Part shown: piece after piece, positions 34,595 through 44,329 of the stretch
Numbering within the stretch: the stretch's first letter is position 1
Layout of the letters: each line of letters begins with the position of its first letter
Assembly (NCBI GenBank): GCA_015059045.1
Contig: SVBD01000012.1
Span: forward strand, 1 to 46,683
DNA: 46,683 bases
Direction: 5' to 3'
From: Erysipelotrichaceae bacterium
GTDB lineage: Bacteria > Bacillota_I > Bacilli_A > RFN20 > CAG-449
Program-made: the position numbers and the translations under genes
The notes under the pieces: generated by a model
Told to the model about the DNA's origin: nothing
What the model saw: only the letters and a program-made list of their open reading frames with translations
Database searches by the model: none

Positions 34595-36094
34595 TTAATA
34601 CTTAATTACACTTAATAATTTGTCTTTAATTTCACTTGATAGAATATCAACAAAAATTGTATTAGTCATTGCATTACTTCTAAAATGAATTGCATAAGAA
34701 GAAATACCATTTTTTTGTCTTAATGGAGTTGTTCTTTCATCAATTCCAATAATATTTTTAACTAAAATTACTGTTGTAGTTTTATTAAATCCGCCGTGAA
34801 CTAATGTAATTTTATCTTCACAAATTGTTATTCCTTCATTACTAAATTGAAGTCTTCTATCGACTAAGATAAAGATAGTAACTACTAAATATAAAATAGA
34901 AATACCTAACCAAGTTAATAATAAAGGCATGTATAAATTAAAGAATATTAACCAAATAGAAGCAAAACCACCTAGAATAACGAAAACGATTAACGGAATT
35001 AATAAACTCCAAGAATATAATGCAAAATAACTAGTTGATCTATGTTCTTTTTCTTGAGGAATATATTTAGGTAAAATTAATTCTAAATAATGATTAACTT
35101 CACTAGCCTTGCATAGAGGAATTAATACGCTAGTGACACGATTATTTTGTCCATCAATATTTCCATAACCGATTACTTCTACATCGATTGAAACAAATCC
35201 AAAAATTCTTTTGATAATATTTTGTTTGATTCTAACACCTTTTACTCTTTCAATTTTAAAGTTGTTATGATTTTTAACTAATAATCCATAGTTAACATCA
35301 ATAGTATTATTTTCTTTATAAATACGATAATTATAAAATTCAATAAATGAAAATAATATCGTTCCAATTAAAGTAAATATAGCAATACCAAATGCTCCTA
35401 AAATAATGTAGATTGCAACAATAAGTATATCGAATGTATTAGTTTTTAAAATCCCTACTAAAATTGAACAAACACTGATTCCAATTACAGAAAGAATTAA
35501 TAAAATTACTATTCCTAACAACGAATTTAATAAACTATATAAAATCTTTCTTTTTGAAGTAAATTTAAATAGATTTTCCTTTTTAGATGGAGTTTCTTCA
35601 TTACTTACAACCACATTATCATTGAACACTTGATTTTGTCTTTTCTTAAATTCTTTCATCAATTCTTCAACGACATTTCCATCTTCAATAATTAAGATTT
35701 CTGCAGTATGTGCCGTATTTGTCGAACCAGAATCAACAACTAAATAAGCAATCTTAAAGATTTGTTGAATGATTCCTTGCTTCTTATTAACTGAATGAAT
35801 CTTATGATACTCTAAGAATGATTTTCTTTTAAAGAAAACACCTCTTTGACAAGTAATTCCTCTTTCGTTATAAGAATACTTTGATGTCTTATAAAATAAA
35901 TAACTATAAACACCTAATACTATGTAAATACCTAATGAAATAAGTAAGAATACCTTTGGCATATCAGGATTAATCATTTCTCCTGTTTCTTCGCTTATAT
36001 TATAAGAATTTAGCGCAAAGAAGATAAAAATGCAGATAAAGATATTAATAAATAAACGATAGTAAAAGTGTTTTTTACTATATGTCTTATTCAT
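34595..36094 (-). CDS. YdbT-like membrane protein with bacterial PH domains
   Basis: The 499-residue protein has several transmembrane pairs (about 13-30, 45-65, 190-255, 345-405) alternating with bPH_2 (DUF304) domains. Family landmarks are RGITCQRGVFFKRKSFLEYHKIHSV, VDVNYGLLVKNHNNFKIERVKGVRI and the final ITICEDKITLVHGGF. In Bacillus YdbT acts with YdbS, and the pair has been linked to resistance to competitor toxins. The start overlaps the ydbS-like gene by 8 bases. Confidence 0.8.
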   Translation of the reverse strand: MNKTYSKKHFYYRLFINIFICIFIFFALNSYNISEETGEMINPDMPKVFLLISLGIYIVLGVYSYLFYKTSKYSYNERGITCQRGVFFKRKSFLEYHKIHSVNKKQGIIQQIFKIAYLVVDSGSTNTAHTAEILIIEDGNVVEELMKEFKKRQNQVFNDNVVVSNEETPSKKENLFKFTSKRKILYSLLNSLLGIVILLILSVIGISVCSILVGILKTNTFDILIVAIYIILGAFGIAIFTLIGTILFSFIEFYNYRIYKENNTIDVNYGLLVKNHNNFKIERVKGVRIKQNIIKRIFGFVSIDVEVIGYGNIDGQNNRVTSVLIPLCKASEVNHYLELILPKYIPQEKEHRSTSYFALYSWSLLIPLIVFVILGGFASIWLIFFNLYMPLLLTWLGISILYLVVTIFILVDRRLQFSNEGITICEDKITLVHGGFNKTTTVILVKNIIGIDERTTPLRQKNGISSYAIHFRSNAMTNTIFVDILSSEIKDKLLSVIKY

Positions 36095-36566
36095 CTAAAC
36101 TCTCCTTTATTCTTTGATATAAATCTTCTTCTAATTCTTTAATCATTTTAGAAGCATCTTCATTACTAATACCATTAATCACATAATTACTTCCAGCAGT
36201 AGAAATTTCAACACCACTTAATTTTAAAATTAGCATAATTGGTCCTTGATATAAATGTAAGTCTTGAATTTGGCAAACCGGAATAACAATTTTGGTTCTA
36301 AAGATTACTCCTTTATTAATACAAATTCTTCTTTCATCATAATAATAAGAATAATAATGATATTTTAATGCTGGATAACCAAAGCAAAGTAATCCTAATA
36401 AAATTAAAACTAGAATTCCTGTAATTAATGTAGGTACTAAGTATTGTGGATCAATTAGAAGCGCTAAAATTACTAATACGCAAAGAAATGGTAAAAAGCA
36501 AATACCTCCTACAATCAACCATACTTTTAAGATTTTCTTATCTAAAGATTTAAATTTGTTTTCCAT
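36087..36566 (-). CDS. YdbS-like PH-domain membrane protein
   Basis: The 159-residue protein has two transmembrane helices (about 15-35 and 43-65) and one bPH_2 domain with the typical DERRICINKGVIFRTKIVIP, CQIQDLHLYQGP and STAGSNY segments. It is the first gene of a two-gene operon with the YdbT-like protein. RBS AGGAGG lies upstream of ATG at 36566. Confidence 0.82.
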   Translation of the reverse strand: MENKFKSLDKKILKVWLIVGGICFLPFLCVLVILALLIDPQYLVPTLITGILVLILLGLLCFGYPALKYHYYSYYYDERRICINKGVIFRTKIVIPVCQIQDLHLYQGPIMLILKLSGVEISTAGSNYVINGISNEDASKMIKELEEDLYQRIKESLDE

Positions 36567-36623
36567 AATAAACCTCCTAATATAATATTAATTATAATAT
36601 CAATCGACTAAAAATAAAATAGA

Positions 36624-36655
36624 AAATAAAAAAGAGGTAGTATAGATACTACCTC
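36624..36655 (-). terminator. Terminator of the amylase gene
   Basis: A perfect 9-bp stem GAGGTAGTA/TACTACCTC with a 4-base loop is followed by TTTTTTATTT on the minus strand. Confidence 0.9.
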
Positions 36656-36666
36656 AATTATTTTGG

Positions 36667-39600
36667 TTATTTATATTCTTTCCAAGAAGAACAAGCATAA
36701 GTTGTCGTTCCACTAGTTAGAGTTATATCACCAGTTTGATTATATACTCTACCTGGAGAATCAGTCTTATTACTCCAATCTGGAAGAGTTGTATTTGGAG
36801 CACATCTAGCAAGTAACATACCTGTTGCACTGCCATCAAGTTTAATAGTTAATGATGTTGTTGATGTGAATTCACATGGAATCCATTGTCCATTTCCATA
36901 ATTTCCACCCCAGACCCAAGCAAAGATTACACAACCATCATTTGTAATCCAATCTGGTAATTGGTTAACTGTATAAGAAATATCACCTACTACAGTTCCA
37001 CCTTGGTTTCCGCCACCTTGGTTTCCACCACCACCAACGCTTGAAGAACCTTCAACACCATTGTATTGAACGATGACTTGACCATTCTTTGTTAGGATTG
37101 CACTTCTAGCAGGAACGGAACTTACACCTGGATTATCATATACTGGTAAAGCACCATTTGATAAGTTTACATAGTAAACATATTTTTCTGATCCTAATGT
37201 TCTAGTAATTGCAACACCATATTGACCAGTTTGTGTTCCAGCTTCAAGAGCTTTAACATCATAAGCACCTTTAATTAAAGCAGGAGTCTTAGACTTAATC
37301 TTTGCGAAGTTAGCTAATGTGTTATAGTGAGAATTGCTATCTTCAACTTGTGTTTTAGCGTCTGCAACTGTTGTTGTAGAGTTGATATTATCCCATTTAA
37401 CATTTGCGCCACTACCACTAATAGAGTACCCACATGTATTACTTCCATCACCTGAAACAGCGCCTTGTTCCCATTTCATTGGTTGACGATATGTTAAGTC
37501 AGCATAACTATCTGTAGATTTTTTACCTTCTAAGTTACCAGTCATACCTAATTCATCACCATAATAAATCCATGTACAACCTGGAAGCATTAATTGAGTA
37601 ATTTCTACTAATGTTGCTAATGAATCAAGTGTTTTATAATCAGCAACACTTACATCACCTTGTGCTTCAAGACCACTACTACTATATTCATTACCAGCAA
37701 TACGATTGATTGATCTAGCGATATCGTGGTTAGATGTGAATTGTCCACCGATCATTGAGAATCCATTAGTTGTATTAGATTTAGAACCACCAGTACGGTA
37801 TTGGTTATAAGTATCCATAACACTCTTTAAGTTCCAATTTCCACCATATGCCATTTGTTTTGCACCAGATAGATTTGCATCTCCATCTGCTGTATATTTG
37901 TCATTTGAACTTTCATCATATGCACCTAAGAATGATGCTAACCAACCAGTATATGCACCAGTAGAACCATTTCTATAAGCACTACTTGCAACACTTGTTA
38001 AATTGAAATATGAATAGAAATCAAATAATGAATCGAATCCTTCATAATATGGAGCAACATGATATGCATGGCCATCAAAGTTTTCTCCAACGAAGAATGC
38101 GTTTGGATAAGCAGATTTAACAGTTGCGTTTAAATCTCTCCAGAAGTTAAGATTCTTAGTTAAGTTAGATGAATAATCTTGTTGTTTTCCAGTTACAGCG
38201 TTTGTACTAATATCTAATACTACTGTATCTTTTGAATCGCGAGTTACTTCTTCGTCTAAGAAGATATGTTTAACTGCATCCATTCTGAATCCATCAACAC
38301 CAAATTCTAGCCAGTTTAATGCAACAGCGCTAACTGCTGCTCTAGTATCAGAATAAGCATAGTTTAATTCAGGCATTGAAGAACCAAATTTAGCATAATA
38401 GCTATATACATGGCTTCCATATGGATACCAGAATTTAGTTTCACTAATTGAACTTGATTGAGTTTCGTGATTACCCCATTGATAATATCCACGGAAATCT
38501 TCTTTTAATTGAGCAGAATCAATAAACCAGTTATTTGTAGTTGATGTATGGTTGATAACTAAGTCCATAACTACCGCCATACCTCTTTCATGAGCAGCTT
38601 CAATTAAAGATTTATAATCAGCTTTTGCAGTATCACTTGTTACTGTTCCACCGTTTGCTTGAGCAGCTGGTGAAGCTTTTGAACCATATTTAGGGTCAAC
38701 CTTCAAATAATCAGAAATATCATATCCATGATATGAATCAGACATTTGAACTGGTGTTAACCATAAGACGTTAACTCCTAAGTTTTGGATATAATCTAAT
38801 TTTTGTTCGATACCATAGATATCACCAAATCCATCACCATCACTATCAGAGAATGAAGCGACCATGATTTGATAACCTACACCAGCACCATTTGGTAATA
38901 CTTTACCTTCACCTTGTCCATCTAAGAATGCTGGTGAAGTCTTTTGTAATGGTTTATTTGTCCAGTCAACGTTATTATATTTATTATCACCGTAAGTTAC
39001 ATTTTTACCATCATCATTTTCAAATGGATCAGTATAACTTCCATCACTTGCAGGTCTATTTGCAGGATTTTGAACAAAGTCTTGAGCGATGAATACGTGA
39101 TAAGAAGTAGAATTATCTTCATTTAATAAAGCATAGTTTTCTAGATTAATATATAAGTTACCACCATCATTTTTCCAGAATCCACTAGAACTTGTTCTAC
39201 TTGCACTTTGAACAATTTGAATACCAACTTGACTATCTAAAGTAGTCTTTGCTTCATCAGCATAGAAGTTAGTTGGTTTTCCACCCATTGTCTTTTTAGT
39301 AGCATCCCAACCACCATCATATTCTTTAGTTAAGTCGATATCTACTGTTGCATAATTAAATGAGTCTAAAGTAGCAGTTCCAGTTGCAGATAAGTTATCT
39401 GCAGAAGATGTTCTTCCATCCCAATCGAACTTATAACCTTCACCTTCTTTAGGTTTGTAAGGCCAAGCCCAAACATCCCAATCATTAAAGTCAGCACCAC
39501 TCTTGCTAAAGCGATAATAGTGGACATACAAATGATCTGCGGAAGATGTTTTTCTTAAATTGTTCATATAATCTTCAACTTCATCTTCAGTATGAACAGG

Positions 39601-39765
39601 TACACTAGCATCAACTGAAGTAGAACCGCCTCCATTAGAAGTAGATTCACTTGTTGGATTATTACTAGATCCATTTGAAGTTGGGTTTTGATTATTACCA
39701 CAACTTACTACTGAAGCTGACATTAAAAGCATTATACTCAAAAATAAGTTTTTATTTTTTTTCAT
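36667..39765 (-). CDS. Secreted GH13 alpha-amylase-family lipoprotein
   Basis: The 1032-residue protein has a lipoprotein signal with lipobox VVSC (anchor Cys22), then a low-complexity Asn/Ser/Gly linker (about 24-52). A region of about 220 residues of unknown fold is possibly carbohydrate-binding. The GH13 barrel begins near residue 290: region I VVMDLVINH (D401 to H406), nucleophile D496 in GFRMDAVKH, acid/base E561 in FFVGENF and D681 in TSNHDIA. A Gly/Asn/Gln linker leads to a C-terminal module (about 924-1032) with aromatic residues, like starch-binding CBM26-type modules. It degrades alpha-glucans at the cell surface. The promoter has a cre-like site. No maltose transporter is in the window. 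Confidence 0.92.
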   Translation of the reverse strand: MKKNKNLFLSIMLLMSASVVSCGNNQNPTSNGSSNNPTSESTSNGGGSTSVDASVPVHTEDEVEDYMNNLRKTSSADHLYVHYYRFSKSGADFNDWDVWAWPYKPKEGEGYKFDWDGRTSSADNLSATGTATLDSFNYATVDIDLTKEYDGGWDATKKTMGGKPTNFYADEAKTTLDSQVGIQIVQSASRTSSSGFWKNDGGNLYINLENYALLNEDNSTSYHVFIAQDFVQNPANRPASDGSYTDPFENDDGKNVTYGDNKYNNVDWTNKPLQKTSPAFLDGQGEGKVLPNGAGVGYQIMVASFSDSDGDGFGDIYGIEQKLDYIQNLGVNVLWLTPVQMSDSYHGYDISDYLKVDPKYGSKASPAAQANGGTVTSDTAKADYKSLIEAAHERGMAVVMDLVINHTSTTNNWFIDSAQLKEDFRGYYQWGNHETQSSSISETKFWYPYGSHVYSYYAKFGSSMPELNYAYSDTRAAVSAVALNWLEFGVDGFRMDAVKHIFLDEEVTRDSKDTVVLDISTNAVTGKQQDYSSNLTKNLNFWRDLNATVKSAYPNAFFVGENFDGHAYHVAPYYEGFDSLFDFYSYFNLTSVASSAYRNGSTGAYTGWLASFLGAYDESSNDKYTADGDANLSGAKQMAYGGNWNLKSVMDTYNQYRTGGSKSNTTNGFSMIGGQFTSNHDIARSINRIAGNEYSSSGLEAQGDVSVADYKTLDSLATLVEITQLMLPGCTWIYYGDELGMTGNLEGKKSTDSYADLTYRQPMKWEQGAVSGDGSNTCGYSISGSGANVKWDNINSTTTVADAKTQVEDSNSHYNTLANFAKIKSKTPALIKGAYDVKALEAGTQTGQYGVAITRTLGSEKYVYYVNLSNGALPVYDNPGVSSVPARSAILTKNGQVIVQYNGVEGSSSVGGGGNQGGGNQGGTVVGDISYTVNQLPDWITNDGCVIFAWVWGGNYGNGQWIPCEFTSTTSLTIKLDGSATGMLLARCAPNTTLPDWSNKTDSPGRVYNQTGDITLTSGTTTYACSSWKEYK

Positions 39766-39797
39766 AATAAAATCTCCTTTTTTAATGTCTATAATTT

Positions 39798-39826
39798 ATT
39801 CTAAATTATGAAAGTGCTTTCTTCAA
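39798..39826 (-). promoter_or_regulatory. Amylase promoter with cre-like site
   Basis: The minus strand has -35 TTGAAG (39821-39826), a 17-base spacer and -10 TAGAAT (39798-39803). The spacer contains, on the plus strand at 39808-39822, ATGAAAGTGCTTTCT. This matches the CcpA cre consensus WTGNAANCGNWNNCW except for one central base. RBS AAAGGAG precedes the ATG. Confidence 0.6.
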
Positions 39827-39837
39827 GGAAAAATCGA

Positions 39838-39867
39838 TAAAAAAAGACTCAATTTCAAAATTGAGCC
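39838..39867 (-). terminator. Terminator of the alaS operon
   Basis: Stem GGCTCAATTT/AAATTGAGTC (with minor end mismatch) is followed by TTTTTTT on the minus strand, directly after the yrzB-like gene. Confidence 0.85.
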
Positions 39868-39876
39868 TTAATACAA

Positions 39877-40131
39877 TTAATTTTCTTGAGTTTTTTGGAA
39901 TTCTTCGATTACTTTTTCAAGTTCATCGTACTCTTCATCAGATTCGATGTTTTCTAATTGATTACTTTCTTCTTTGTAACTGCAAGCATATAATTCTTCT
40001 ACATTATTTTCTTCATAGAAAATTACATAATCTTTTTCAAATTCTTCACTATGATATGTAAATAGAATTAAGAATTCTTTTTCTACTCCATTTTCATCAA
40101 TAATTGTGATTTTTTTATCGTTATTTTCCAT
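39877..40131 (-). CDS. yrzB: DUF1292 (YrzB-like) protein
   Basis: The 84-residue acidic protein contains the DUF1292 core: ITIIDENGVEKEFLILFTY, DYVIFYEE and LYACSY. Function is unknown. It is conserved next to alaS and yqgF in Gram-positive bacteria, as here, 7 bases after the yqgF-like gene. RBS AGTAGGT precedes ATG at 40131. Confidence 0.88.
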   Translation of the reverse strand: MENNDKKITIIDENGVEKEFLILFTYHSEEFEKDYVIFYEENNVEELYACSYKEESNQLENIESDEEYDELEKVIEEFQKTQEN

Positions 40132-40138
40132 ATTTAAC

Positions 40139-40564
40139 CTACTTTCTTGTTGGTAAGTATGCTTCTAAAATACATACTGCTGCCATTTTATCAATGACTT
40201 TCTTTCTTTTATTTCTACTTAGATCAGCTTCAAGAAGATATCTATTAGCTTGTTTAGTAGTCCATCTTTCATCAACTAAAGCAACTTTAACTCCAGGAAT
40301 TTCTTTTTCAATTCTTGCTTTAAAATCACGACACATTAATGAGTGATCTGATTCATCCCCAGACATATGAAGAGGTAATCCTAAAGCGATTTCCTTAATG
40401 TTATCTCTTTTAACATAGAATTTCACTCTTTCCATAGCTTTATCAAAATCCATTGATTCAAAACGGAAATTTTCAACACCTGTTGCAATAATCCCCATCA
40501 AATCACTTATAGCAATCCCTAAAGATTTCTCTCCTAAATCTAAGCCTAAAACCTTACCAATCAT
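40139..40564 (-). CDS. yqgF: YqgF/RuvX RNase H-fold nuclease
   Basis: The 141-residue protein has the family signature LGLDLGEKSLGIAISD with the first metal-binding Asp, ALGLPLHMSGDES, and LVDERWTTKQANRYL with the second and third acidic positions, then KKVIDKMAAVCILEAYL. It processes pre-16S rRNA 5' ends; the older name is putative Holliday junction resolvase. It lies 1 base after alaS in the T-box operon. Confidence 0.94.
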   Translation of the reverse strand: MIGKVLGLDLGEKSLGIAISDLMGIIATGVENFRFESMDFDKAMERVKFYVKRDNIKEIALGLPLHMSGDESDHSLMCRDFKARIEKEIPGVKVALVDERWTTKQANRYLLEADLSRNKRKKVIDKMAAVCILEAYLPTRK

Positions 40565-40565
40565 A

Positions 40566-43172
40566 TTAGAAATCCTTTCTTAATAAAGCAAATGCTTCAT
40601 CAACTTTTGAAGGATCTTTTCCTCCACCTTGAGCGACATCTTTTCTTCCGCCTCCAGAGCCTAAGCAAACTGATGTTACTTTCTTAATGATATCACCTGC
40701 AGCATAATTATTTCTTAATGGTTCACCAACATAAGCGATAAATGAAACTTTATCTTCAAACATATTAGCTAAAACGATAATTGAGTTTTCATATACTACT
40801 TTTAAACTATCAAATAGTTTATTTAGCATATCTCTATCATAACCATTTAATTTTTTTAATAAGACTTGTTTACCATTAACTTCAACAAATTCATTAACGA
40901 TTGCTTTTGATTCGTAGTTAGAAACTTTTTGATTTAATTCGCTATTTTGTTTTCTTAATAATGCTAATTCTTCCATTAATGATTTTACTTTAATGCTTAC
41001 TTCACTTACTGAACCAGCTTTTACAGTTTTAGCGACATTTTCTAAAGTAATTTCTTTTTGTTTTAATAATTCATAAGCATCAATACTAGTTCTTGCTTCA
41101 ATTCTTCTTACTCCAGAAGCAATTGATTCTTCATAACAAATAGCAAATGTTCCAATATCTTTAGTGTTATTAACATGAGTTCCACCACAGAATTCAATTG
41201 AGACTCCACCCATATCAATTACACGTACATAGTCACCATATTTATCATCAAATAGTGCCATTGCTGTCAATTTTTTAGCTTCTTCAAGAGGTAAAACTTT
41301 TGTTTCAACTACATAACTATTTGCAATGTATTCATTAACTAATTTTTCAACTTGTCTTAATTGAACAGCAGTCATCTTTTCAAAATGAGCAAAGTCAAAT
41401 CTTACCATTGTATCAGAAACAAATGAACCTTCTTGATGAACGTGGCTACCTAATACTTCTTGTAATGCTTTTTGTAATAAGTGAGCAGAAGAGTGATTTC
41501 TTTCAATCTTTCTTCTTCTATTTGCATCGATTTTTAAAGTAAATACATCTCCAACTTTGACTTCACCAAATTGAACTTTAACCGAATGCATGTGTTGTTT
41601 ATGGACAGACTTATTTACATCAACTACTTCCATCGAACAATTCTCGTTTTCAATAATACCAGTATCTGCAACTTGACCACCACTTGTAGCGTAGAAGTGA
41701 GTTCTATCAAAGACTACTTCACCTTCATCATCAATAACATCAACTTTTTCACCATTTTTAAATAGCCCAATTACTTTAGCTTCTAAATCTTGATGGTTGA
41801 AATAAACAAATTCACTTGGTGTATCAAATTCCATTAAATCTTTAGATTGTTTATTAAATGATTGAACATCACCACGAGCATTTCTTGCTCTTTCTTTTTG
41901 TTTTTCCATTTCAACTTTGAATCCAACTAAATCAACACCTTTACCTTGTTCTTGGCAAATTTCTTCGGTTAATTCAATTGGGAATCCATATGTATCATAT
42001 AATTTGAAAGCATCTTCACCACTTAATGATTCAACACTTTCAATCATCTTTCTTAAAATTTGTTCTCCTGAATTTAATGTAGAAGCAAATTTTTCTTCTT
42101 CAGTTTTAATCATTTTCATGACTTTTTCTTGTTTTTCATAAAGGTAAGGATAATATCCCTTCATTACTTCACAAACAGTAGGGACAAGTTCAAATAAGAA
42201 TGGTTTTTCAATTCCTAATTTCTTTGAATATCTAACTGCTCTACGAAGAATTCTTCTTAGTACATATCCTCTTCCTTCATTAGAGAACATCGCCCCATCC
42301 GCTAAAGCGAAAGTACAAGTTCTAATGTGGTCAGCAATAACTCTATATGCCATTTTAAATTCACCAGCATATTTTTCTTTTGCAATTTTAGAAACTTGTT
42401 CAATATAAGGATAGAATAAGTCTGTTTCAAAGTTTGTTTCTGTTTCTTGTAGGACGCAAGCAAATCTTTCTAAACCAGCACCTGTATCAATATTTTTCGA
42501 TGGTAATTCTTTATAGTCTTTTCTATCTACACCTGCTTCAGCATTATATTGAGAGAATACGATATTCCAAATTTCAATATAACGATCATTAGGTAAATCC
42601 TGTCTTAATAATTCAATACCTAAATTTTCTGGATCATATTTTTCTCCTCTATCAAAGAAGATTTCTGTATCTGGTCCACAAGGTCCTTCACCAATTTCCC
42701 AGAAATTACCTTCCATTGGAATCAAATGAGTTGGATCAATTCCGCATTTAACCCAAAGATTATAGCTATCCACATCACTAGGATGATATGTAATATATAA
42801 TTTTTCTTTATCAAAACCAAAATATTCTTCACTTGTTAGTAATTCATAAGCCCAAGGAAGAACTTCGTTTCTAAAATAATCACCAATTGAGAAGTTTCCT
42901 AGCATTTCAAAGAATGTATGATGTCTAGCGGTTCTACCTACATTTTCAATATCATTTGTTCTAATTGCCTTTTGAGCGTTTGTAATTCTATTGTGAGAAG
43001 AAATTTCACTTCCGTCAAAATATTTTTTTAACGCAGCAACACCAGCGTTAATCCAAAGTAAAGTCGGATCATTGTTTGGAATTAAACTTGCACTAGGTTC
43101 AATATAGTGGCCTTTTGATTCGAAGAATTTCAACCAAGTATTTCTTATTTCAGTTGATGTCATGTATTTCAT
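40566..43172 (-). CDS. alaS: Alanyl-tRNA synthetase
   Basis: The 868-residue enzyme charges tRNA-Ala. The catalytic domain starts MTSTEIRNTWLKFFESKGH and has the class II motifs (motif 2 around RTNDIENVGRTARHHTFFEM). The editing domain has the zinc ligands HSSAHLLQKAL and CGGTHVNNT. The C-terminal C-Ala domain has GGGGRKDVAQGGG (written here as SGGGRKDVAQGGG). I set the start at ATG 43172 with RBS GGAGGT; an open frame from 43304 runs through the T-box leader and is not coding. It is controlled by an upstream T-box. Confidence 0.97.
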   Translation of the reverse strand: MKYMTSTEIRNTWLKFFESKGHYIEPSASLIPNNDPTLLWINAGVAALKKYFDGSEISSHNRITNAQKAIRTNDIENVGRTARHHTFFEMLGNFSIGDYFRNEVLPWAYELLTSEEYFGFDKEKLYITYHPSDVDSYNLWVKCGIDPTHLIPMEGNFWEIGEGPCGPDTEIFFDRGEKYDPENLGIELLRQDLPNDRYIEIWNIVFSQYNAEAGVDRKDYKELPSKNIDTGAGLERFACVLQETETNFETDLFYPYIEQVSKIAKEKYAGEFKMAYRVIADHIRTCTFALADGAMFSNEGRGYVLRRILRRAVRYSKKLGIEKPFLFELVPTVCEVMKGYYPYLYEKQEKVMKMIKTEEEKFASTLNSGEQILRKMIESVESLSGEDAFKLYDTYGFPIELTEEICQEQGKGVDLVGFKVEMEKQKERARNARGDVQSFNKQSKDLMEFDTPSEFVYFNHQDLEAKVIGLFKNGEKVDVIDDEGEVVFDRTHFYATSGGQVADTGIIENENCSMEVVDVNKSVHKQHMHSVKVQFGEVKVGDVFTLKIDANRRRKIERNHSSAHLLQKALQEVLGSHVHQEGSFVSDTMVRFDFAHFEKMTAVQLRQVEKLVNEYIANSYVVETKVLPLEEAKKLTAMALFDDKYGDYVRVIDMGGVSIEFCGGTHVNNTKDIGTFAICYEESIASGVRRIEARTSIDAYELLKQKEITLENVAKTVKAGSVSEVSIKVKSLMEELALLRKQNSELNQKVSNYESKAIVNEFVEVNGKQVLLKKLNGYDRDMLNKLFDSLKVVYENSIIVLANMFEDKVSFIAYVGEPLRNNYAAGDIIKKVTSVCLGSGGGRKDVAQGGGKDPSKVDEAFALLRKDF

Positions 43173-43195
43173 GTTTATACTACCTCCATTTAAGC

Positions 43196-43400
43196 ATAAA
43201 AAAAGTACCAACAGGAACGATTTCTCGCGGTACCATCCTGATTCAATTTTTAGTAAATTGCTCTTAATTACAACTTTAACGCAGTCAACGTTGGGATTAA
43301 CCAAAATCTAAAAAGTAGCTCGTTAATCTCTTTCGAGTTTTTTCACCAACCAAACCCTCTCTATAGAAATCCAATTAACTTCTCTTTTATCATCGATTAC
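43196..43400 (-). promoter_or_regulatory. T-box riboswitch, alanine specifier
   Basis: On the minus strand the T-box sequence AGGATGGTACCGCG is at 43226-43239. It is followed by a terminator whose stem re-uses GGTACC and ends in T7 (43198-43204). In stem I, GTTAAT pairs with ATTAAC and AAAAG with CTTTT. Between them lies the specifier loop GAGCTA, opposite AGAA, giving the alanine codon GCT at 43317-43319. Uncharged tRNA-Ala would allow read-through into alaS-yqgF-yrzB. Confidence 0.93.
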
Positions 43401-43406
43401 GAATTT

Positions 43407-43434
43407 ATTATATACATATATTTTTATTTTTCAA
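43407..43434 (-). promoter_or_regulatory. Promoter of the alaS operon
   Basis: The minus strand has -35 TTGAAA (43429-43434), a 16-base spacer and -10 TATAAT (43407-43412), just upstream of the T-box leader. It starts immediately behind the dapA stop codon. Confidence 0.75.
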
Positions 43435-43445
43435 ATAAAAAGTTA

Positions 43446-44285
43446 TTAAAGTAGATCAAAAGTGTTACTAATTGAGTTAATTTTAGTCAAAGGAAGCAAC
43501 AAATTCATTGATTTATAGCCTTTTTTACTTAATAAATACTTAATTCCAATTGGATTTGTATATTGGAATATCACCTCACATACTAGTTTTAAATAACTAA
43601 TATTTATTTGATTTACAAAACCAATTTGATAATCTTCAATTATTTCCTTCATCAATTTTCCATAGTAAATAGAAATCACCGAAATGAATCCATCAACTTT
43701 TTCTTCTAATCCTTGATAAAAATAACTATCGTCTCCAATATAAACTTTAAATTTTGGATAATTTGCTTTTATTAATTTTATCAAATTAAAATCGCAAGAA
43801 CACTCCTTTATACCGATAATATTTTTACTAGATTTAATTAGTTTTCTAATTAAAAAGTAATTAATATTTACCCCTGTTCTACTTGGAACATTATATAAAA
43901 TAATCTTTTTAGGAAAAACATATTTAGCTAGTTCCTTATAGTATAAAAATAAACCTTCTTGATTTGGTTTAACATAAAAAGGAGTAACAACTAAATAGGT
44001 ATCAAAATTTAAATCTTTAACTAAATTAATTTCTTTTTTTGCATCATTTAATGAAATTTGAGAGATTGGATAAATACATGGTAAAGAAGTATTTTCCAAA
44101 CAAAATTTAAAACAACTTATTTTATCTTCTAAACTCAAAAGGGGACCTTCACCGGTAGTCGAACATATAACTAATTCATCATTACAATTTTCTTTAGCTA
44201 GATCTAAAAGTCTCTTTAATTCCAAGTAATCAATTTGATTATTTTCATCTATAGGAGTTACTAAGGCATTAATAATTTTACTCAT
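43446..44285 (-). CDS. dapA: 4-hydroxy-tetrahydrodipicolinate synthase family protein (DapA)
   Basis: The 279-residue TIM-barrel aldolase condenses pyruvate with an aldehyde; for DapA this is aspartate semialdehyde in lysine/diaminopimelate synthesis. The catalytic residues are visible: T43-T44 in CSTTGEGPL, Y104, Y131 in YNVPSRTG, R136 for the carboxylate, and the Schiff-base lysine K160 in IGIKECS. The sequence is divergent in the last 100 residues, and no other lysine genes are near, so a related aldolase (such as N-acetylneuraminate lyase) is not excluded; the Arg in NVPSRTG favours DapA. RBS AGGTGA precedes ATG at 44285. Confidence 0.85.
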   Translation of the reverse strand: MSKIINALVTPIDENNQIDYLELKRLLDLAKENCNDELVICSTTGEGPLLSLEDKISCFKFCLENTSLPCIYPISQISLNDAKKEINLVKDLNFDTYLVVTPFYVKPNQEGLFLYYKELAKYVFPKKIILYNVPSRTGVNINYFLIRKLIKSSKNIIGIKECSCDFNLIKLIKANYPKFKVYIGDDSYFYQGLEEKVDGFISVISIYYGKLMKEIIEDYQIGFVNQINISYLKLVCEVIFQYTNPIGIKYLLSKKGYKSMNLLLPLTKINSISNTFDLL

Positions 44286-44329
44286 CTAAATCACCTAATT
44301 TAATATATGTTTTAAGCCTAAATAAGTGA

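Noticed and set aside
43173-43304. 44-residue N-terminal extension of alaS
   Set aside because: It reads through the T-box and its terminator. The start at 43172 has a good RBS and gives the normal AlaS N-terminus.
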